Shown one piece after another: positions 60,913-64,000 of a DNA stretch of 64,000 nt. The position numbers and the translations under genes were made by a program. Under the pieces are notes generated by a model. That model had not been told where the DNA came from. It saw only the letters and a program-made list of their open reading frames with translations, and made no database searches. Each line of letters opens with the position of its first letter. Positions within the stretch are counted from its first letter, which is position 1. Origin of the DNA: Salinimonas lutimaris (GTDB taxonomy: Bacteria > Pseudomonadota > Gammaproteobacteria > Enterobacterales > Alteromonadaceae); assembly GCF_005222225.1 (NCBI RefSeq), contig NZ_CP036536.1, positions 644,001-708,000 of the forward strand, written 5' to 3'.

Positions 60913-62610
60913 TTATTCCAGGCCCAGCACCTGTTTACCCTGCTCAAAGTGAATATCGACCGGAATACTGGCTTTTTCCAGTTTAGCCAGGTCTTTGGCC
61001 AGTTCGGGCCTAATCACCCCCATCTCTTTGACCAGCTTGTCGACACCGGCATAGTCGCCGTCACCCTGATAGGTCAGGATAAGCTGTGACAGGGCTTCTA
61101 CTGCCGCTTTCATTTTGTCCATATTAACCTGATACAACCCTTGCTCAGTTTTCTCAAATGCGCCTTTTTCGGCAAAGAAGTTAAACCGGATCATGTTGGC
61201 TTTACCATGAGCACTGGATGCACCAAAACGAACAGAACGGAAAATACCGGCCATAAAGGTGGTGTAGTAATCTTCCAGTGTGCCTTCCGTTATCTCACCT
61301 TTTTCCAGCAGACTCTGAACCATGTACAGGCCCAGAATATCGGCTTTGCCTTCTTCTAGCGCTGAGGCATGTTCTTTAAGTGCGCCGCGCACGGTGCCTT
61401 GGCCATCCAGGGTATTTTTAATCCCCAGCCCGTGTGCTACTTCATGAAACATGGTATTGGCAAAAAATGCATTAAAGGTAATGTGCTTGCGCTGCTCAGG
61501 TACAATCAGCTCATCTGCAATTGGCATCAGAATATTATCAAATTTTGCTTGCATCGCGTTTTTCAGCTGCAAACGACGGGTGCCTTTTTCCAGCTGCACC
61601 TGTTCATCATTAGGCAGATTGATGGCGATGGTTTTGCTACCGGCATTGGAGTGCCCGGCGTAATACACCACATCATACGCATTCAGGTCAGCATCTGAGC
61701 CAGGTGTTTCTGCTTTGTACTTGTCAGGCACCGGCAGACCTTTTTGCAGCTCAGGTAAAAACTGCGCGTATTTGGCCAGCTTTTCGCTCCACTTCTGGTC
61801 TTTGATCAACACATACGCTTCAAAAGCAGCGCGGTAACCATACAATTGATCTTCATAGGTTTCGATGGGCCCCAGTACCAGCTCAACCGGATTATTCTTC
61901 ATGTCCATCCAGGCCATGTCCGAAGCCAGATAATCATCGTTTAGCAGCGCATCAGCACGCAGGTTCAGGTAGTCGGCAAACTCTTTATCCGCCGCCAGTT
62001 CAGATGCCTTACGCAGTAGGCTGGCCGCCTGCGTCAGTTCTGCCTTGTAAGCACTGGAATAGGCTTCTGTGTACAGCTTGCCCTGATCATCGCGACGCAC
62101 CAGTGAATACAGCCCTTTTTTGTCCTCAAAACTGGCCTGCTCGAACTCTTCTTTAGTCATATCGTGAGGATAAAACTCAGCCCCTTCCGGCTTGCTGTCA
62201 TAGTCTGACAAAAAGGCCGCATCGCCATTGAGGCGATCCCACGGACCATAGTTAATGGTTGCAAAATGAGCGACTTTGTCATCAGTCAGACCGTCCAGAA
62301 AAGCGGTTTTGTCTGCGCCATAGGCCTGTTTCCAGAACAGGTCATCCATAATTTTGGCGGCATCAATTAAAATGCTGACCATTTTTTTCTGATCACCATT
62401 TAGATGGCTCAGATCGCTGGTCAGTGTCACTGGCTGATAAATATCCAGGCGCGCTTTATCAATTAACAGTTCTGGGGCGGTCTGTTCGGCCTGGGCTGCG
62501 GTTTTTTCACTTCCTACCTGCGTATTGTCCGGCGCTTTAGAACATCCGCCCAGCATCAGGGCGGCAGCAGCGACTGCCACGGAAAGTTTTTTCAGGGTAA
62601 ATTGGGTCAT
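60913..62610 (-). CDS. Lipoprotein zinc peptidase, M49 (dipeptidyl peptidase III)-like
   Basis: The start at 62610 (MTQFTLKKLSVAVAAAALML) gives 565 residues with a clear lipobox (LMLGGC, Cys about residue 24); a longer frame to 62826 has no support. The C-terminal catalytic part has H389-E-V-A-H393 followed by GLG, and a second acidic helix with E419-E420 and D424 (EEGKAD). This fits gluzincin zinc binding in M49-like proteins, although classical DPP III has H-E-x3-H. It is likely an envelope exopeptidase acting on short peptides. Confidence 0.8.
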   Translation of the reverse strand: MTQFTLKKLSVAVAAAALMLGGCSKAPDNTQVGSEKTAAQAEQTAPELLIDKARLDIYQPVTLTSDLSHLNGDQKKMVSILIDAAKIMDDLFWKQAYGADKTAFLDGLTDDKVAHFATINYGPWDRLNGDAAFLSDYDSKPEGAEFYPHDMTKEEFEQASFEDKKGLYSLVRRDDQGKLYTEAYSSAYKAELTQAASLLRKASELAADKEFADYLNLRADALLNDDYLASDMAWMDMKNNPVELVLGPIETYEDQLYGYRAAFEAYVLIKDQKWSEKLAKYAQFLPELQKGLPVPDKYKAETPGSDADLNAYDVVYYAGHSNAGSKTIAINLPNDEQVQLEKGTRRLQLKNAMQAKFDNILMPIADELIVPEQRKHITFNAFFANTMFHEVAHGLGIKNTLDGQGTVRGALKEHASALEEGKADILGLYMVQSLLEKGEITEGTLEDYYTTFMAGIFRSVRFGASSAHGKANMIRFNFFAEKGAFEKTEQGLYQVNMDKMKAAVEALSQLILTYQGDGDYAGVDKLVKEMGVIRPELAKDLAKLEKASIPVDIHFEQGKQVLGLE

Positions 62611-62927
62611 AGTCGTTATCTTATGGTTATAGTAGGGCTGCGTGCCCGGATTAATAACAGATAGCTGGCAAGCAGGCCAGCCGTTGGTGCGTAAGCATAT
62701 CGAAGACGATTTTATTTCGCTAGCGTATGAATCATCATAAGCGTTGTAAATAAAAAGTATCAAGTTAGGGTGCAGATGCAGATTTTCCTGATATATTTTT
62801 AATATGGAATGTTGTTCGCTGGCCAATCAATATATGACAAGGGATTGAACGGACAATCTTTTTTCTTTGCGTCGATGCCTGTCATACAGGCATTCATGGC
62901 GTCATTATTTTTAGGAAAGGTAGGTCT
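62611..62927. other. Divergent promoter region between the M49-like and HDOD genes
   Basis: A 317-base A+T-rich gap. It must contain promoters for both divergent genes. On the plus strand AGGAAAGGTAGG precedes the HDOD start. I see no clear operator, hairpin or small RNA; the open frame continuing from the peptidase gene to 62826 lacks a ribosome site and looks accidental. Confidence 0.4.
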
Positions 62928-63764
62928 ATGTCTACACAAAATGCACTGCTTACGATACTGGTTGAAAAGATAAATAACGATACACTGGTGTTGCCAACCT
63001 TGCCGGCAATTGCCCTGAAAGTCCGAAAAGCCGCCGATGACCCGGATATCAATCTGAACGCGATGGGTGATGTGATCGGGCAGGACCCGTCACTCACCGC
63101 ACGTATTATCAAAATTGCCAACAGTGCTTATCTGGGACGCTCAGTCAAAGTCAATTCGGTCAACCAGGCGGTGACCCGAATCGGACTGCGTCAGATTAAA
63201 AATATTGCGACTGCGCTGGCCATGGAACAACTGTTTGTGTCTAAAAATGATCTGGTTAGTCAGTATTTACGAGACGAGTGGGGCAGCACTATCAACGTGG
63301 TAGCCAATGCAATGGCCTCACTGCAGGCTTATGTCAAAGCCACTAAAAACCGGGAACTGAGCCTGGATACCATGACACTGGCGGCACTCATTCATAATAT
63401 CGGGGTGTTGCCTATCCTTACTGAAGCTGAGCGACATGAAGAAGTCTTTGGCAATCCGACCTTTTTGAACGATGCCATTGATAAGGTGGCTGGCCGGATC
63501 GGGGGGAGCATTATGCGTGAATGGGGTTTCGGCGATAACTTCGCTGCTATTTGCGAGCATTGGCAGGATTTAGGGTATATTCCTGAAAAAGTAGGATATA
63601 TCGATTTTGTCCGTTTAGGTGCAGCGCTGAGTGGAAAAATGGAAACGCAGAAAGATGCGATTATGAATCTGGCGGTACAGCGCGGTATTGTGGAAAATAT
63701 CAGTGATCTGCAAAGCGATGAATTTGCTGAAATGCGGGATAACGCCAAACTGATATTTGCCTGA
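62928..63764 (+). CDS. HDOD-domain signalling protein
   Basis: The 278-residue protein is almost entirely an HDOD domain (about 20-220): LPTLPAIALKVRKAADDPD at the start, IGQDPSLTARIIKIANSAYLG, and ALIHNIGVLP, in which the usual catalytic HD pair is replaced by H-N. That is typical of HDOD proteins, which lack phosphodiesterase activity and act in signalling, often linked to cyclic di-GMP. Its partner is unknown. A terminator follows. Confidence 0.88.
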   Translation: MSTQNALLTILVEKINNDTLVLPTLPAIALKVRKAADDPDINLNAMGDVIGQDPSLTARIIKIANSAYLGRSVKVNSVNQAVTRIGLRQIKNIATALAMEQLFVSKNDLVSQYLRDEWGSTINVVANAMASLQAYVKATKNRELSLDTMTLAALIHNIGVLPILTEAERHEEVFGNPTFLNDAIDKVAGRIGGSIMREWGFGDNFAAICEHWQDLGYIPEKVGYIDFVRLGAALSGKMETQKDAIMNLAVQRGIVENISDLQSDEFAEMRDNAKLIFA

Positions 63765-63823
63765 TTTTATTATCAGTGGCATATCGGCCCCGTTTGTTTT
63801 TGCTGGTTTAAAGGGGCCGCAGA

Positions 63824-63848
63824 ACACAGGCATCTGCCTGTGTTTTTT
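63824..63848 (+). terminator. Terminator after the HDOD gene
   Basis: Stem ACACAGGCA (63824-63832) with TGCCTGTGT (63835-63843) and a T run to 63848. The T run overlaps the stop codon of the convergent partial gene at 63847-63849. Confidence 0.75.
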
Positions 63849-63999
63849 ACTGTGTACATCGACGACCTGACGCGAGCCAACCCGCGCACAGTAGCGCAAC
63901 CATCCCCGGCTCGCTGCCGGTGGCAACCGCCACGTTGTTGGTTACATCGTAAAACCCCAGCCCCGCGCTGTAATCAAAATGCTCAGTAAAGTAGACAGC
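63847..63999 (-). CDS. C-terminus of a protein with a PEP-CTERM-like sorting tail (partial)
   Basis: A minus-strand frame enters from the right edge and ends with TAA at 63849-63847, giving the last 50 residues. The end has the three-part look of a PEP-CTERM tail: S-E-P (about 22 residues from the end), a hydrophobic stretch GMVALLCAGWLAS, and Arg-Arg followed by a few polar residues. It differs from the consensus by Ser for the first Pro. In PEP-CTERM proteins this is recognised by exosortase at the inner membrane. Most of the gene lies outside the window. Confidence 0.5.
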   Translation of the reverse strand, partial: AVYFTEHFDYSAGLGFYDVTNNVAVATGSEPGMVALLCAGWLASGRRCTQ

Positions 64000-64000
64000 A

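Noticed and set aside
1-64000. CRISPR arrays, insertion sequences, prophage, tRNA or rRNA genes
   Set aside because: I looked for regular short repeats, transposase-like proteins, integrases and cloverleaf sequences and saw none; gene order is that of a stable chromosome.

Overview
The window is a compact, gene-dense stretch of a chromosome from a marine-type gammaproteobacterium, most probably in the Alteromonadaceae (Alteromonas/Salinimonas-like). This placement rests on gene content and protein character: the rpsU-yqeY-dnaG-rpoD cluster with divergent tsaD, the EF-P modification genes beside efp, a TonB-dependent receptor, a large secreted nuclease with a dockerin-like tail, and DUF3016/DUF3750 proteins. 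No phylogeny was run. Base composition looks near half G+C by eye. I see no rRNA, tRNA, CRISPR array, insertion sequence, phage or integration site, so this is ordinary chromosome with some accessory metabolic and transport genes.

Layout. 1-7 kb: the end of a HAD-type phosphatase gene, two uncharacterised genes, a small YjfB-like protein, then the EF-P group (epmB, efp, epmA) and a membrane diguanylate cyclase. 7-9.6 kb: a ZnuD-like outer-membrane receptor with His/Glu-rich loops behind a promoter carrying a Zur-like box. 9.6-14.5 kb: small enzymes (gamma-glutamylcyclotransferase-like, GNAT, cyclophilin, RlmG, AlkB-like, BolA) and an auxin-efflux-type carrier. 14.7-20 kb: a BetT-type choline transporter gene broken by one extra base, a PAP2 phosphatase and a SulP anion transporter. 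20-30 kb: TrpD2/YbiB, aldo/keto reductase, HD hydrolase, DsbA, YhbW-like oxidoreductase, a GAF-GGDEF cyclase, and the ccoG-srkA-yqaA operon with an FNR-type promoter. 30-36 kb: secreted proteins, including a 1469-residue nuclease behind tandem Pho-box repeats.

36-49.5 kb: acyl-CoA dehydrogenase; an SDR and a lactonase-like amidohydrolase; a four-gene potassium module (KdpD-like kinase, KdpE-like regulator, KtrA, KtrB); DUF3750 lipoprotein; an enolase-superfamily dehydratase with a class II aldolase; YceI; thiopurine methyltransferase; a sodium:solute symporter; ElaA. 49.6-54.4 kb: the macromolecular-synthesis cluster, reading rpsU, yqeY, dnaG, rpoD on the minus strand. 54.6-64 kb: tsaD, a nucleotide pyrophosphatase-like enzyme, plsY, folB-folK-uppP, hinT, a LysR regulator, an M49-like zinc peptidase lipoprotein, an HDOD protein, and at the right edge the C-terminus of a protein with a PEP-CTERM-like tail.

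How parts work together. EpmB and EpmA lysylate EF-P, encoded between them. The potassium module looks like a self-contained sense-and-transport operon. The SDR, lactonase, dehydratase and aldolase could form one oxidative sugar pathway, although they are split by the potassium operon. The secreted nuclease behind a Pho-type promoter fits scavenging of DNA phosphate, and the receptor behind a Zur-type promoter fits zinc scavenging. I did not find a clearly new defence or mobile system. The best leads are the two-component/KtrAB operon, the Pho-controlled two-active-site nuclease, the HEXXH-type M49-like lipoprotein, and a 20-codon ORF with a perfect Shine-Dalgarno upstream of dsbA.
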